Shown piece after piece: positions 35,947 to 45,000 of a stretch of 64,000 bases of DNA. Source of the DNA: Woeseiaceae bacterium (GTDB taxonomy: Bacteria > Pseudomonadota > Gammaproteobacteria > Steroidobacterales > Woeseiaceae); assembly GCA_028280615.1 (NCBI GenBank), contig JANQLK010000002.1:62001-126000 (forward strand), given 5' to 3'. A program made the position numbers and the translations under genes. The notes under the pieces were generated by a model. The model was not told the origin of the DNA. It was given only the letters and a program-made list of their open reading frames with translations, and ran no database searches. Each line of letters starts with the position of its first letter. The stretch's first letter is position 1.

Positions 35947-36956
35947 AGCGTGAGGTGATCAACCCCGCAAAGCTCGAGGAATTTGACGGAGGCTTCCGGG
36001 TTCGGATCGATTACATAGACCCTTTTTGAATCATTTGCACGCATATTTTCGCTGATCAATATCCTCGCCTCTAGATCGAGCGGTGGGCATGAGTATCCTG
36101 CCACTACGACACGATCCGCATCTCGTAGTAGTGCCGCAGCTTTTGCCCAAAGCGACAGGACATCGCGTTGCATCATTCCTCTTTTTCCACTGACGGGCGG
36201 CACGATAATTGGCTTCATGTGAACCATTTTTTGATTCCGCCTCCAGGACAAATTGTCGGGTATCAGCGTTGAGTCGAGTACGTGAAGGACGCGTTTCTCA
36301 TTTAGTAGGGCACTCGGACTCGGCCGGGCAGAAGTGTGAACTGATTGCCAGTTCATCGACCCATGAAGCTTCAAAACACCAACGCCTTCATGCTTGTAAT
36401 CCTCTGAGACGAATTGGGGCATTCCCTCAACAGGAGGAATCCTTGTAATTCCTTTGAGGCGATAGCATCCAGGAAATCGAAATACATCCTCTCGACCATG
36501 CTCTGCAATTTGTTCTAGGGCTCTTTCGAGGACCAGATCATAATTGAACGTGATGATATTGAGATCCTCGGGATTCTCTACCTTTCTTAGTTCGCTTAGT
36601 ATGAACCGGTAGACCAAAGACCGAGGACCAATTGATACTGGGTTTGTGGTCTTGGCGAGGACGCTGTTGAGAAGATACAGAAGGTTCAAGAATCCCTTGT
36701 GGTAAGTGCTACCGTTTGGAGAGTCGATAGCCTTCATGTACAAGTATGTTGTCGCTGTTTCTAATGAAGAACACAGGCTATCAGCGTAGTCACCCACAAG
36801 TGACTTTAGGCAACGAACCACCGCAGCAGTCTTCTGCGGATGAATAGCGGCCGCTATTTCGAAAAAATCGCGATCTAGAGGAGCGCGCCGGGAGATAGAT
36901 GCTCGTGGGCGATTTGCCCTAGTTACACCTGCGCCCAAAAGCATGACTGTTTTCAT
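35895..36956 (-). CDS. SIR2-like domain protein (putative NAD-consuming effector)
   Basis: A 353-aa cytoplasmic protein with a SIR2-like Rossmann fold: VMLLGAGVTRANRP at the N-terminus, NIITFNYDLVLERALEQ and GVLKLHGSMNWQS in the middle, and VVVAGYSCPPLDLEARIL near the end. The TFNYD and KLHGS motifs are characteristic of the SIR2 domains of bacterial anti-phage systems, many of which deplete NAD+, and not of protein deacetylases. No zinc-binding cysteines are evident. ATG 36956 starts the domain directly. No ThsB-, Argonaute- or HerA-like partner lies adjacent, so it would be a stand-alone effector. Confidence 0.78.
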   Translation of the reverse strand: MKTVMLLGAGVTRANRPRASISRRAPLDRDFFEIAAAIHPQKTAAVVRCLKSLVGDYADSLCSSLETATTYLYMKAIDSPNGSTYHKGFLNLLYLLNSVLAKTTNPVSIGPRSLVYRFILSELRKVENPEDLNIITFNYDLVLERALEQIAEHGREDVFRFPGCYRLKGITRIPPVEGMPQFVSEDYKHEGVGVLKLHGSMNWQSVHTSARPSPSALLNEKRVLHVLDSTLIPDNLSWRRNQKMVHMKPIIVPPVSGKRGMMQRDVLSLWAKAAALLRDADRVVVAGYSCPPLDLEARILISENMRANDSKRVYVIDPNPEASVKFLELCGVDHLTLYTYINEWLRDARPAAG

Positions 36957-37206
36957 ACACCACTCTCGCGGAAATACAATGGCCTCGGTCAGCCGCAATC
37001 CTACAGTGTGTATGGAGTACAAGGCACTGATTGAGCGGGATTTTTACTGAAGGGTGCGCGGAAAAGGGCATTTTTCTCGGACAAGAGCACAAATCGCTCG
37101 AGTACAGGCGCCCGCAAAACCGTGTAAACAAAGTGAAAACCGCGATTTTCATATGTAAGAACTTGAATACATCATGCGCATATTCGGCACGCAACCGGCA
37201 TCGGGT

Positions 37207-37803
37207 CTATTGGCCCCGGGCCTCCGGATGCGCCGCTTTGACGCCCTTGGCAGCCAGTCGTGCGGTCTCGCTCACTCGCTTTGCGCGCGTTGCCTCTCGT
37301 TTCGCGTTCTTGATCCACAGCAGTATGACCTTCTTCGCAGAATCGCTGAACGCGTCGAAGTTTTGCTTCGCTGCTTTGTTGCGCTCCAGCGCACCGCCAA
37401 GATCGTCCGGAATCACCAGCTTGTCGATGTCGTCGAGGTAGCTCCAGGATCCATCACGTTTGGCTTCATCGACTTTCACCTGGCCTGCGGGCGTCATCAG
37501 TCGGTGTTGCGCAAGCCTCGACACGCGTTCCTTGTTCGAAGCGGACCAGGTGCTGCCGTACTTTCGCGGGCCGACCAGCAGCATCGTGCGATCGTCATCG
37601 AGGCGCCGGGTCCGGCTGTCGATCCAGCCGAAGCAAAGCAGCTCTTCTACGATCTCGCCGTACGGCACGTAGCGGTCCGCAATGTGCTTCTTGAAGCTGA
37701 CGAGCCAGAACGACGTCCCCGTGGCGTGGTTTTCCGCCAGCCAGTCGCGAAGCTCACTGCGGGAGCTGAATTCTCGTTTGGGTATGCCGTTTAGGTGGCC
37801 CAT
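37207..37803 (-). CDS. YdeI/OmpD-associated family protein
   Basis: A 198-aa protein with the YdeI layout: an N-terminal DUF1801-like part (RSELRDWLAENHATGTSFWL), the EELLCFGWIDSRTRRLDDDR block, PRKYGSTWSASNKERVSRL, and the C-terminal helical YdeI domain with IPDDLGGALERNKAAKQNFDAFSDSAKK. The family is sometimes annotated as bacteriocin protection. The biochemical function is not known. Its GC content is like the chromosome average, in contrast to the AT-richer genes on both sides. Confidence 0.86.
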   Translation of the reverse strand: MGHLNGIPKREFSSRSELRDWLAENHATGTSFWLVSFKKHIADRYVPYGEIVEELLCFGWIDSRTRRLDDDRTMLLVGPRKYGSTWSASNKERVSRLAQHRLMTPAGQVKVDEAKRDGSWSYLDDIDKLVIPDDLGGALERNKAAKQNFDAFSDSAKKVILLWIKNAKREATRAKRVSETARLAAKGVKAAHPEARGQ

Positions 37804-37931
37804 CGGATGACTATAGGCTTGCTGTTAGGCTCCGGAGATGCCTGATCCCTGTCCAACAATTACACGAAAGTTGAGTCAAGCGATGGAACTCTGGTCGTTT
37901 AGCTAGATATCTGCTCCAAATGTGGAAACCA

Positions 37932-38825
37932 TTACGCTGTGGGCGGATTTGGCTCGAACAGCCATTTTCTGAATACTGCTTGGTCGAAGTGACCACCGTC
38001 GGACTCGCCAGCTACTCCTACGCCGTTATCCGCAAGATAGGTCGCAAGTTGAGAACCTGAAAATACAATCAATCCAGCCTTTCTGGCCAGCTCCTTGGCA
38101 CCCGAAGTAAATTCTCCTGTGGAGAAGAATACTGCAAGTAGCGGACCGAAGGGTGACACTGAGACGCCGTCGAATAAGTCCACTTTTTCATTCGAAAAAG
38201 TGCGTGTACGAGAAAGCGACATAGCTCCGATCAACTCCCTAACAAGGTTCGGCCCGATCTTGTTTTTGGGGTAGTGTTTCGCCTGGCCGACAATCGTAAA
38301 GCGAACATTGTGGCTTAGGTGAAAGAAGCCCTCCGGCAGTCCACCGAACTGAGCAACTGAGATCTCACCATAGAAGTCTATTCCTTGGTCATTCGAACTT
38401 GCGGTCACCTTGGCATTATCGGCTCCAAGCTGTTGAAGAACCCTCCGCCCAAATAATTCGAACTCACTAAAGCTAAGATCGCGCATTTGTTCTTGTATAT
38501 CCGCCGCAAAGATTCTAGTCGCCTTTGCTGACGCAACCATCGGCTCATCAGTGTTTAGCACAAAGCATGAACCAGAGACCAAATCACTGGAGGCTCCCTG
38601 AAGCCTGAGTATTGGGATTCCCCCAGATGAAGTTAGCTCTTGATCCCGCTCGTCGATCAACTGCCTAGTCGCCGCAAACAGTTTCTCTGCACGCTCGGCT
38701 GCAACTAGCGGAGATTCGCTACTTTCGACCAATACCTGCTCGATCGCCGATTTCAAATGTATAGATCTGCCGTCAATCCCCAGTTCAGTCTCAAGGTGCC
38801 TAACAATGTCGGAGGACGATAGCAC
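37932..38825 (-). CDS. Mrr-like restriction endonuclease-fold protein
   Basis: A 297-aa protein. The central part (about 118–215) has the PD-(D/E)xK/Mrr pattern: FSEFELFGRRVLQQLGA, then NDQGIDFYGEI with the catalytic Asp, then FTIVGQAKHYP with the Q-x-K, and LVRELIGAM after it. The N-terminal ~110 residues have no recognised domain. It begins at GTG 38825, one base inside the stop (TAGTG) of the ParB-like gene, so the two are translationally coupled. The likely role is DNA cleavage as the effector of a two-gene system. Confidence 0.78.
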   Translation of the reverse strand: MLSSSDIVRHLETELGIDGRSIHLKSAIEQVLVESSESPLVAAERAEKLFAATRQLIDERDQELTSSGGIPILRLQGASSDLVSGSCFVLNTDEPMVASAKATRIFAADIQEQMRDLSFSEFELFGRRVLQQLGADNAKVTASSNDQGIDFYGEISVAQFGGLPEGFFHLSHNVRFTIVGQAKHYPKNKIGPNLVRELIGAMSLSRTRTFSNEKVDLFDGVSVSPFGPLLAVFFSTGEFTSGAKELARKAGLIVFSGSQLATYLADNGVGVAGESDGGHFDQAVFRKWLFEPNPPTA

Positions 38826-39928
38826 TACTTCATGAACTTGCGTACATTAGCGATGAGGGACGATATTTCGTCGAAGACTCTCTTTGCTTTGTCACTTGGC
38901 GAAAACCATGCGTCCACACTCGGCCGTCGCAGAGAGTTCAACGACGAAACGAGCGACTGCTCAAGCAATCCTGTTTCATCTATTTCCGCCTCATTCTCCG
39001 CAGCCTCTACCGCCTCCTCGAAAGGCCTCTCGGGATCGGCCAGTAGCTTCAACGGCGTGTCTTTATCAACGATGTCCTTTAACTGACGCACTTGCCGGTT
39101 TGCATTCTGCAATTTGGGAGGCAAGGTCGCTCCGTCGATGACTCGTGGGCTTAGTAATTCGTAGAATATTCGACGATTCGCGTCGTCGTTGGCTTCGTAG
39201 TGATCATCGCGAAAGTCCAACCACTCTCGCACCTTTGGTTGTGACATCGCTTCGTGAAAGAAAGAGTAGAGACGAGGCGTCGCGTATTCGGAGAACTCGT
39301 CATCTTCTTCCATCTGCTGAAGTGCTTTTGAGGCTCGATATCGGCGACCCACTTCTGTAGCAGATATGCCTATTCTCTGGGCTACTGCGCCGAATGCTTC
39401 TTCCTCTTCATCGTAAAGCTCGACTACAAGCTTAGCTTGCTGGTACGGTCCCCATTCCCTAATGCCTGCCACGTGACGAATTGCCATTAGAGTGCTCTTA
39501 TATCTCTTTCGCTCCCCGTCAGATCCAATAACCTCGATTACCGAGAGCTCGGTAAGAGTTTTCATGATCTCTTGATCAATATCCTCCGCCCCGGATTTTT
39601 GATCCGCGAGGAGAATCTTCACAGCCGCAGCTCTTCTATTGCCTTCAATGACCAAGAATAGGGGCTTGCTGTCGTCGGGAGTCGAGAACTCCTCAACCAC
39701 TATCTGTTCAACTGGAATGAAGCCATTCGATCGAATTGACTCTTTTAGGGCGCCTAGCTCAAATGCACTCGTACCTTCCAGCAGAGTCAATGCTCGGTCC
39801 TGAACTCCGCTTTCCGAGTATCTGCTGCGTTGTGCGACTCTCTTGTATCCGGGAATGTCGTGGAATCGGTAGTTATTGGGATCCAGTAGCAATTGATCTG
39901 GATGGACGGTCCTTTTTTCTGTTTCCAT
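38825..39928 (-). CDS. ParB/Sulfiredoxin-fold protein, partner of the Mrr-like nuclease
   Basis: A 367-aa protein with an N-terminal ParB-like domain (about 1–110): VHPDQLLLDPNNYRF, LKESIRSNGFIPVEQIVV and IEGNRRAAAVKILL, the last matching the GERR/GNRR nucleotide-binding motif. A central HTH-like region (QRIGISATEVGRRYRASKAL, about 185–205) follows, then an acidic C-terminal part. Chromosome partition is unlikely because there is no ParA, and proteins of this type with a nuclease partner are common in defence islands. A DNA-targeting or CTP-dependent sensing role is inference. Confidence 0.75.
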   Translation of the reverse strand: METEKRTVHPDQLLLDPNNYRFHDIPGYKRVAQRSRYSESGVQDRALTLLEGTSAFELGALKESIRSNGFIPVEQIVVEEFSTPDDSKPLFLVIEGNRRAAAVKILLADQKSGAEDIDQEIMKTLTELSVIEVIGSDGERKRYKSTLMAIRHVAGIREWGPYQQAKLVVELYDEEEEAFGAVAQRIGISATEVGRRYRASKALQQMEEDDEFSEYATPRLYSFFHEAMSQPKVREWLDFRDDHYEANDDANRRIFYELLSPRVIDGATLPPKLQNANRQVRQLKDIVDKDTPLKLLADPERPFEEAVEAAENEAEIDETGLLEQSLVSSLNSLRRPSVDAWFSPSDKAKRVFDEISSLIANVRKFMK

Positions 39929-39986
39929 TTTGTGATCTCAAGTCTATCTAACTGCTAGATGGATGGCCTTCGAAGCGTGTCGTCGG

Positions 39987-40014
39987 ATAATATCAAAACT
40001 GCACCCGATATTAT
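39987..40014. promoter_or_regulatory. AT-rich inverted repeat in the divergent intergenic region
   Basis: ATAATATC, 12 bases, GATATTAT form a perfect 8-bp inverted repeat in the space between the ParB-like gene (minus, starts 39928) and the protease gene (plus). It is well placed for an operator controlling both directions, or could be a promoter hairpin. Confidence 0.5.
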
Positions 40015-40104
40015 TTGCGCTGCCTACGATCATTTCGGAGACCATATCTATATCGGAGGTTCCCCTCTTGCATTCGGACGCGGAGTTGTTGGTATTTTGC
40101 AGAA

Positions 40105-41148
40105 ATGCGTTCTGCTAGTCAGCCGGAACGCAAAGGTTGTTACGAGTTGACGGACACAAAGAGACATCGATATTCGGTGCTCGCACCGATTCCAATAGAA
40201 ACCAAACTTGAGCTCGCTTCTCTGGCAGTCGAGTTCTTCTCGCCCGTTTCTTATCGACAAATGTGCAAGGTCATTGGTATCGACGATGGAGAAGCAATTA
40301 GACCGCTATCGGGTCGTGATTTTCTCAAGTATCTAAAGGCTATGAAGGCCCTGAATGATCCTGACCAATATCTTTGGCAGATTCGCACTCTGCTTCGGGA
40401 TATGTGTTCGGCGGACATCTTGACAGACATGGGAATTGGAAGCGACGTCCTCATCGGGCGACACTATTACTATCAAAGAGAGCTCACAAATCTCGAGAGA
40501 ATGGGGAAGCTCTGGCTGGCCCCAGCGCTTGGCCCTGAGTATATTTACAGAGTGTATTCGGCAGCCACCTGCCAGATTATCGGAACCCTAAAAGGAGAAG
40601 GCCGAGCTGGCACAGCTCTAATTGTCGCACCGAACTGGCTCTTGACTTGCGCTCATGTTATCAGGGACATGGCCGTATCCGAGCAGCAATACTTGCGCGA
40701 TCAGCATTTCACGGTGACAGACACGCTTGCGCACGAGTCAATTGACATTGGCCTGGTAAAGACATTGGAGGAATTGCCAGTCACTCCGGGTTTGTCCTTT
40801 CGAGACCCGAGGGTGGGCGAACCCGTGTTCACGATCGGCTATCCACGAATTCCCCTTTCAAAGGAGTCAAGCTTGATCCTGCATCGTGGCGAGATTACAA
40901 ATCCAGAGATGACGATGATGTCTGGCGACAAGATATTCACCTACTCTGCGATTGCAAGACCAGGGAATAGCGGCGGACCCATAGTTGGAGAACACGGATC
41001 AGTGATTGGCGTCGTTACTCATGAACTCGCACAAGATTGTGAGCGCCCCGGGAGTCCATTCTTCGCGGGAATCGGAACGGCTGAGATAGCGACATCTGTG
41101 CGCGCCCTTGCCCCTGATCTCGTGCTGCCAGTCGAAACATACGAATAG
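40105..41148 (+). CDS. Trypsin-like serine protease with helical N-terminal domain
   Basis: About 347 aa. The N-terminal ~150 residues are helical and unrecognised (ELASLAVEFFSPVSYRQMCK). The C-terminal domain is a trypsin/HtrA-type protease with the full triad: His in GTALIVAPNWLLTCAHVI, Asp in SIDIGLVKTLEEL, Ser in ARPGNSGGPIVG. No signal peptide is visible, so it is probably cytoplasmic, like effector proteases of conflict systems. The start is uncertain: ATG 40105 and TTG 40147 are both possible, and the ORF-track start at 40015 has little support. It is divergent from the ParB-like/Mrr-like pair. Confidence 0.75.
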   Translation: MRSASQPERKGCYELTDTKRHRYSVLAPIPIETKLELASLAVEFFSPVSYRQMCKVIGIDDGEAIRPLSGRDFLKYLKAMKALNDPDQYLWQIRTLLRDMCSADILTDMGIGSDVLIGRHYYYQRELTNLERMGKLWLAPALGPEYIYRVYSAATCQIIGTLKGEGRAGTALIVAPNWLLTCAHVIRDMAVSEQQYLRDQHFTVTDTLAHESIDIGLVKTLEELPVTPGLSFRDPRVGEPVFTIGYPRIPLSKESSLILHRGEITNPEMTMMSGDKIFTYSAIARPGNSGGPIVGEHGSVIGVVTHELAQDCERPGSPFFAGIGTAEIATSVRALAPDLVLPVETYE

Positions 41149-41427
41149 ACTGAGAAAGTACCTAGACTTCACGCCAGCGTTGATAACAACCCGAGATTCG
41201 CAGTGGATTCGGAGTCCGTCGTGCCTGCCACCCAGCACATTTCGTGAAGTCACGTCAGGAACAACCACACAGCGAGGAGTACTTGCGCTCTACTGGCATT
41301 CAGTTCCGAGGCTCAATGAGTGCGTACGCCTGCCAGTGGGAAGCCACTGCGTAGGGCAATCATGATATTTCCTGCTCACCTCTCAACTCATAGGTCCTCG
41401 CCCCGGTCAAGGATGTGCGAAAGTCGG

Positions 41428-42126
41428 TTACAGGACCCCCCAACTCTTCAACATCTGCTCCCAAGCTGCCATAGCATCAGACGCAATTGTCAGCCCATCA
41501 AGAGAGCGACCCATGTGCAGTATCTCCACCGCGAGAATCCATTCATCGCCTGCCCCCTCCTTTACTCCTTTGACCTGACCCAGGGACGGCCTGTCACGGC
41601 TCCGTGGCGCTCGGCTTAGCTCGCGGTGCTTATCCAAGTTTGCGAGATCGGCGAGCAGCGCAAGTCGCGAATCCGTAGAAATAGCATTCTCAACCGTCTC
41701 CCTATCAATCCCATTCGGGGAATCGGCGATCAGAGAATCCTTGAGGTGATACGCCTGAATGAAAAACGACTGCAGTCGTTGGTTTGCCGTGTTGATAGCA
41801 GTTCCGCTCATCGGCGGCGAAATGGGACCAGATATTGAGTGCATCTCTTGCTCGAGTGACCTCCAACGCTGCAGCCAGCTGCGCTCCGCTTGCGCTGGGA
41901 CCATCGCTACACGCAATGAGCTTGCGAAACTGATTTCGGACGCAATCGCCATACTTATGGCGACACCACGCTCCCCACACTCGGGGCACGGGGGCCTAGG
42001 CGTCAATCTTGCCCAAGTCGGATCAAGCGTATGTCCACAGCTATTACATGAGACTCTCGTGACATCAGCCACTCGTGGACCTCTTACATGCAAATACTTC
42101 GATATGTAGGAAACATATACGACCAT
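41428..42126 (-). CDS. Zinc-ribbon protein of unknown function
   Basis: About 232 aa from ATG 42126. A four-cysteine zinc ribbon near the N-terminus (VSCNSCGHTLD … PPCPECGERG) precedes an alpha-helical domain (QSFFIQAYHLKDSLIAD, LALLADLANLDKHRELS) that resembles helical proteins seen in defence islands and ends with a short beta part. I cannot name the family. The ORF track extends 136 residues further upstream, but that part is low-complexity and unlike a folded domain, so I start at the Met just before the ribbon. Confidence 0.6.
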   Translation of the reverse strand: MVVYVSYISKYLHVRGPRVADVTRVSCNSCGHTLDPTWARLTPRPPCPECGERGVAISMAIASEISFASSLRVAMVPAQAERSWLQRWRSLEQEMHSISGPISPPMSGTAINTANQRLQSFFIQAYHLKDSLIADSPNGIDRETVENAISTDSRLALLADLANLDKHRELSRAPRSRDRPSLGQVKGVKEGAGDEWILAVEILHMGRSLDGLTIASDAMAAWEQMLKSWGVL

Positions 42127-42584
42127 GAACGCGCCGCCAAGCACAGAGTTCGCGACTGCGGGATGTGGGCAGGCCGGCGCGCAAGAGCGAGAATGGGTCA
42201 ACTCCGCTTGACAAATAGGTCGGGCCCGACTACTTGTTCGGTTAAGACTCAGAAGTCGATCGAACGCCGCGAGTCGAACTTCCATAACGTTGTCTCCAGA
42301 AGATGTTGCGAAGTCCCTACTGGGTCCTAATCTCGTCCCGCCCTCCGTTGCTTCGTTGGCGGGGCTTACCTCCTGCCGAGGCGTTGGCCGTTGACTTCTC
42401 GGTACTTGTTGGCGCTTAACTCTTGCATACTTCTTGGTGTCCTGCTCCGCCGAAGAGGCAAGATAGGATAAGGACTTGCCATTGTTATTCGATAGCGTCG
42501 AAAGTAACGTGTAGCCAACATGCGACATTGACACTAGCGCTGTATCGAACCCGTGGTGACGATTCTCTGGTTTAATCTACGGCC
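42127..42584. other. Region without a confident gene (right edge of island)
   Basis: A 458-base stretch between the zinc-ribbon start and the AraC gene. One long open frame on the minus strand runs through it in phase with the zinc-ribbon gene, but its translation looks non-coding. I see no tRNA, direct repeat, attC site or terminator. It must hold the promoters of the two divergent genes and may contain the right boundary of the island. Confidence 0.4.
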
Positions 42585-43727
42585 ATGGCAGTCTTGTACA
42601 TTGTCGGCGCAGCGCAGGCCTTCTTTCTCCCTTTCTTGATTCTGAACAAGAAAGGCAAGTCATTTGCCGACTACGTGCTGACGGCCTGGTTTGTGCTGAT
42701 CGGCCTGGCGCTCTTGGCCTACTACCTGGAAGTCAATGGCGTGGCGGCTAAGTACCCTGTTTTTCTTGGTTTCTCGACCTGTTTTGCGTTATTGCTGGGC
42801 CCCATTTCCTATGTCTACGTGCTCGGGATAACCAGCACGCAGCGGGCATTCAGGCCCGCCATGGCGCTGCATGCCCTGCCCTATCTGTTTTTTACCACCG
42901 TTGTTTTCATCCAGTTGTTTGTTTTTTCCGGGTCTTCGGTCGAGGCTGACCGGCTGATGATCGAAGACCCGGAGGCCCCCATCTACAGGGTGATGGGGCT
43001 GTTGCGCGTTTTTCTGGGGCCGATTTACCTGCTTGCTTGCCTGGTTATTCTCCGAAGACATACCCGGAGGATAAGGAGTGAATTTTCGTACATTGGTGAT
43101 ATAGACCTCCGTTGGTTGAGAAAAGTGATGTTGTCACTGATTGTGATCTGGCTGACAGTGGTAGTGGTCAACATTGCGGGAAATTTCAACGACTGGCTGC
43201 CCATCGAGTGGGGCGACCACCTGATTTATCTGATGGTCACAGCCGCGGTCTTCTTCGTTGGTTTTTACGGCATCAGGCAACAGGTCATTTTTTCGCCTGT
43301 TGAACCTGATCGGGGCCGTGACACTGGGGGGCCAGATAGCAAGGCGCCAGCGCACTATCGTAAGTCCAGCCTCACAGCGGAAAAATCGCGCACCCTGCTG
43401 AACCAACTCCTGCACCACATGGAAGACGAGAAGCCCTATCTGGACGGCAGGATCTCGCTCAACGACCTGGCCGGTCAGCTGGGGATTTCTACAAACCACC
43501 TGTCACAGGTCATCAACGAAAACCTGGGCAAGAGCTTCTATGACTTCATCAACGAGCACCGGGTAGCCATGGTGAAGCAGAAGCTGGCTGAACCCGAATG
43601 CCAGAGAGCAAACCTTCTGACCATTGCCTGTGACTGTGGATTCAACTCCAAGTCCTCGTTCAACGAGGTTTTCAAGAAACACACAGGCCTCACGCCCTCG
43701 CAGTACCGAAAACAGCTGAAACCCTGA
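42585..43727 (+). CDS. AraC-family regulator with N-terminal membrane domain
   Basis: A 380-aa protein. Seven hydrophobic helices (residues about 1–225, for example AFFLPFLILN and LIYLMVTAAVFFVGFYGI) form a membrane sensor domain. A cytoplasmic linker leads to a C-terminal AraC DNA-binding domain (about 280–378) with LAGQLGISTNHLSQVIN as the first HTH and IACDCGFNSKSSFNEVFKKHTG as the second. This arrangement is typical of membrane-bound AraC regulators that control neighbouring envelope-modification genes. The acyltransferase and small membrane protein downstream are its likely targets. Confidence 0.9.
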   Translation: MAVLYIVGAAQAFFLPFLILNKKGKSFADYVLTAWFVLIGLALLAYYLEVNGVAAKYPVFLGFSTCFALLLGPISYVYVLGITSTQRAFRPAMALHALPYLFFTTVVFIQLFVFSGSSVEADRLMIEDPEAPIYRVMGLLRVFLGPIYLLACLVILRRHTRRIRSEFSYIGDIDLRWLRKVMLSLIVIWLTVVVVNIAGNFNDWLPIEWGDHLIYLMVTAAVFFVGFYGIRQQVIFSPVEPDRGRDTGGPDSKAPAHYRKSSLTAEKSRTLLNQLLHHMEDEKPYLDGRISLNDLAGQLGISTNHLSQVINENLGKSFYDFINEHRVAMVKQKLAEPECQRANLLTIACDCGFNSKSSFNEVFKKHTGLTPSQYRKQLKP

Positions 43728-43842
43728 TCGGCCGGGCCCTTCCGCCCGCACGGATAATTGGTCCAGTCCCTCAGGATTGGACGATTCGCTTAGTCAGACG
43801 AAGCAGACTCGTCTCCGTTTTCGTGCGATGAGCCGTGGCAGA

Positions 43843-45000
43843 ATGTCCACAGAACCGAAACATGCCAGGCTGTACTACCTCGACTGGCTGCGAGTGTCCG
43901 CCTTTGGACTGTTGTTCGTCTTTCACTCCTGGCGACCGTTCGACCACTTTCCGTGGCTCTTGAAGAGTGACGATCAGAGCATCGTATTCGATTTGCTCAC
44001 CATGTTTACCCATGGATGGCGAATGTTCCTGATCTTCCTGGTTTCGGGCGCAGGTACCTGGCTTGCCATGCGCGCGCGGGAAGGACGGTTCGTGCTTGAT
44101 CGTGTGTTACGGTTGATGGTCCCGTTCGCCGCTGGAGTTGTGGTGGTCATTCCTCCGCAGCGATACTACGAATGGCTCACTGCCGGTGAGTTCGCAGGCG
44201 GTTTTCTGGAATTCCTTCGCGTCTATCCGTCCGAACAGCTGGGTGCGGACATGGGTGTCAGTGGCCTGCTCTGGTTCGGACATCTCGGCACGCACCTGTG
44301 GTATCTGCCATTCCTGTTCGTCATGACGCTGTTTTGCCTACCAGCATTCAGTGTCATCAGGGCCGGCAGAATCGATTTCTCGAAGATCAAGCGGTTGATG
44401 GCGACCCGTGTGGGCGCATTCGCACCTGTCATCCCCATGATCGTCTGCAGGCTGGTGCTCAAACCCGTGTTTCCAGCTTACACCGACTGGGCGGATTTCT
44501 TCGTCTATCTCTGGCCGTTCTTGTATGGCTTCATGTTCATGGCGGACCGTGAGTTTCTGGGCATCATCAGGGAACGAATGGGGGCATTCCTGAGTGTTGG
44601 CGTAATTTGTTCAGCAACATTTGTCTGGATGGGCGCGATCAGCAACGAGGCCGTCGAGGCCTACCTCAACCCTGGCTTCACCGCCTTGCACTGCTTCATA
44701 TCAGTGATTACGATGCTCGTCGCCTACAGCTGGATCATGTTTTTCCTGGCGCTTTTCGCGAGAAAGATGAACTTTAACCATACGCTGCTGATTCCGGCCA
44801 ACATCGGTATCCTTCCGGTTTACGTGCTGCATCAGACCCTGATCATCGTATTCGGTTACTACATCGTTCAATCGGACCTTCCTCTATTGCTGCAGTTCCT
44901 GGGAATCACGCTGACCGCCATTCCTGCGGCGATCCTTTTGTATAGGGTGATCCAGGCGAACAATCTTCTCAGGTTTCTCTTCGGACTGAAACTCAAATGA
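43843..45000 (+). CDS. Membrane acyltransferase (acyltransferase 3 family)
   Basis: About 385 aa with around ten membrane helices. The N-terminus YYLDWLRVSAFGLLFVFHSW carries the family's conserved R and the His of helix 1, and later segments (GTHLWYLPFLFVMTLFCL, YVLHQTLIIVFGYY) fit OafA/YrhL-like O-acyltransferases that transfer acyl groups to surface glycans or small molecules. The start is uncertain: ATG 43843 is nearest to the domain, ATG 43828 and TTG 43777 are alternatives. It overlaps the following gene by ATGA and follows the AraC regulator. Confidence 0.85.
   Translation: MSTEPKHARLYYLDWLRVSAFGLLFVFHSWRPFDHFPWLLKSDDQSIVFDLLTMFTHGWRMFLIFLVSGAGTWLAMRAREGRFVLDRVLRLMVPFAAGVVVVIPPQRYYEWLTAGEFAGGFLEFLRVYPSEQLGADMGVSGLLWFGHLGTHLWYLPFLFVMTLFCLPAFSVIRAGRIDFSKIKRLMATRVGAFAPVIPMIVCRLVLKPVFPAYTDWADFFVYLWPFLYGFMFMADREFLGIIRERMGAFLSVGVICSATFVWMGAISNEAVEAYLNPGFTALHCFISVITMLVAYSWIMFFLALFARKMNFNHTLLIPANIGILPVYVLHQTLIIVFGYYIVQSDLPLLLQFLGITLTAIPAAILLYRVIQANNLLRFLFGLKLK

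Noticed and set aside
37031-37441. 136-aa plus-strand ORF between the SIR2 and YdeI genes
   Set aside because: Most of it is antisense to the YdeI-family gene and the remainder shows no domain.
37804-37931. Integron attC site (GTTAGGC and GTCCAAC core-like strings)
   Set aside because: The two cores are in the wrong order for attC and no second copy or integrase is present.
39959-40150. 63-aa ORF upstream of the protease
   Set aside because: It has no ribosome-binding site, overlaps the protease start region and contains the inverted repeat, so it is more likely regulatory DNA.
42127-42534. N-terminal extension of the zinc-ribbon protein or a separate gene
   Set aside because: The frame is open, but the peptide is low-complexity and has no hydrophobic core or motif. 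I kept the shorter start.
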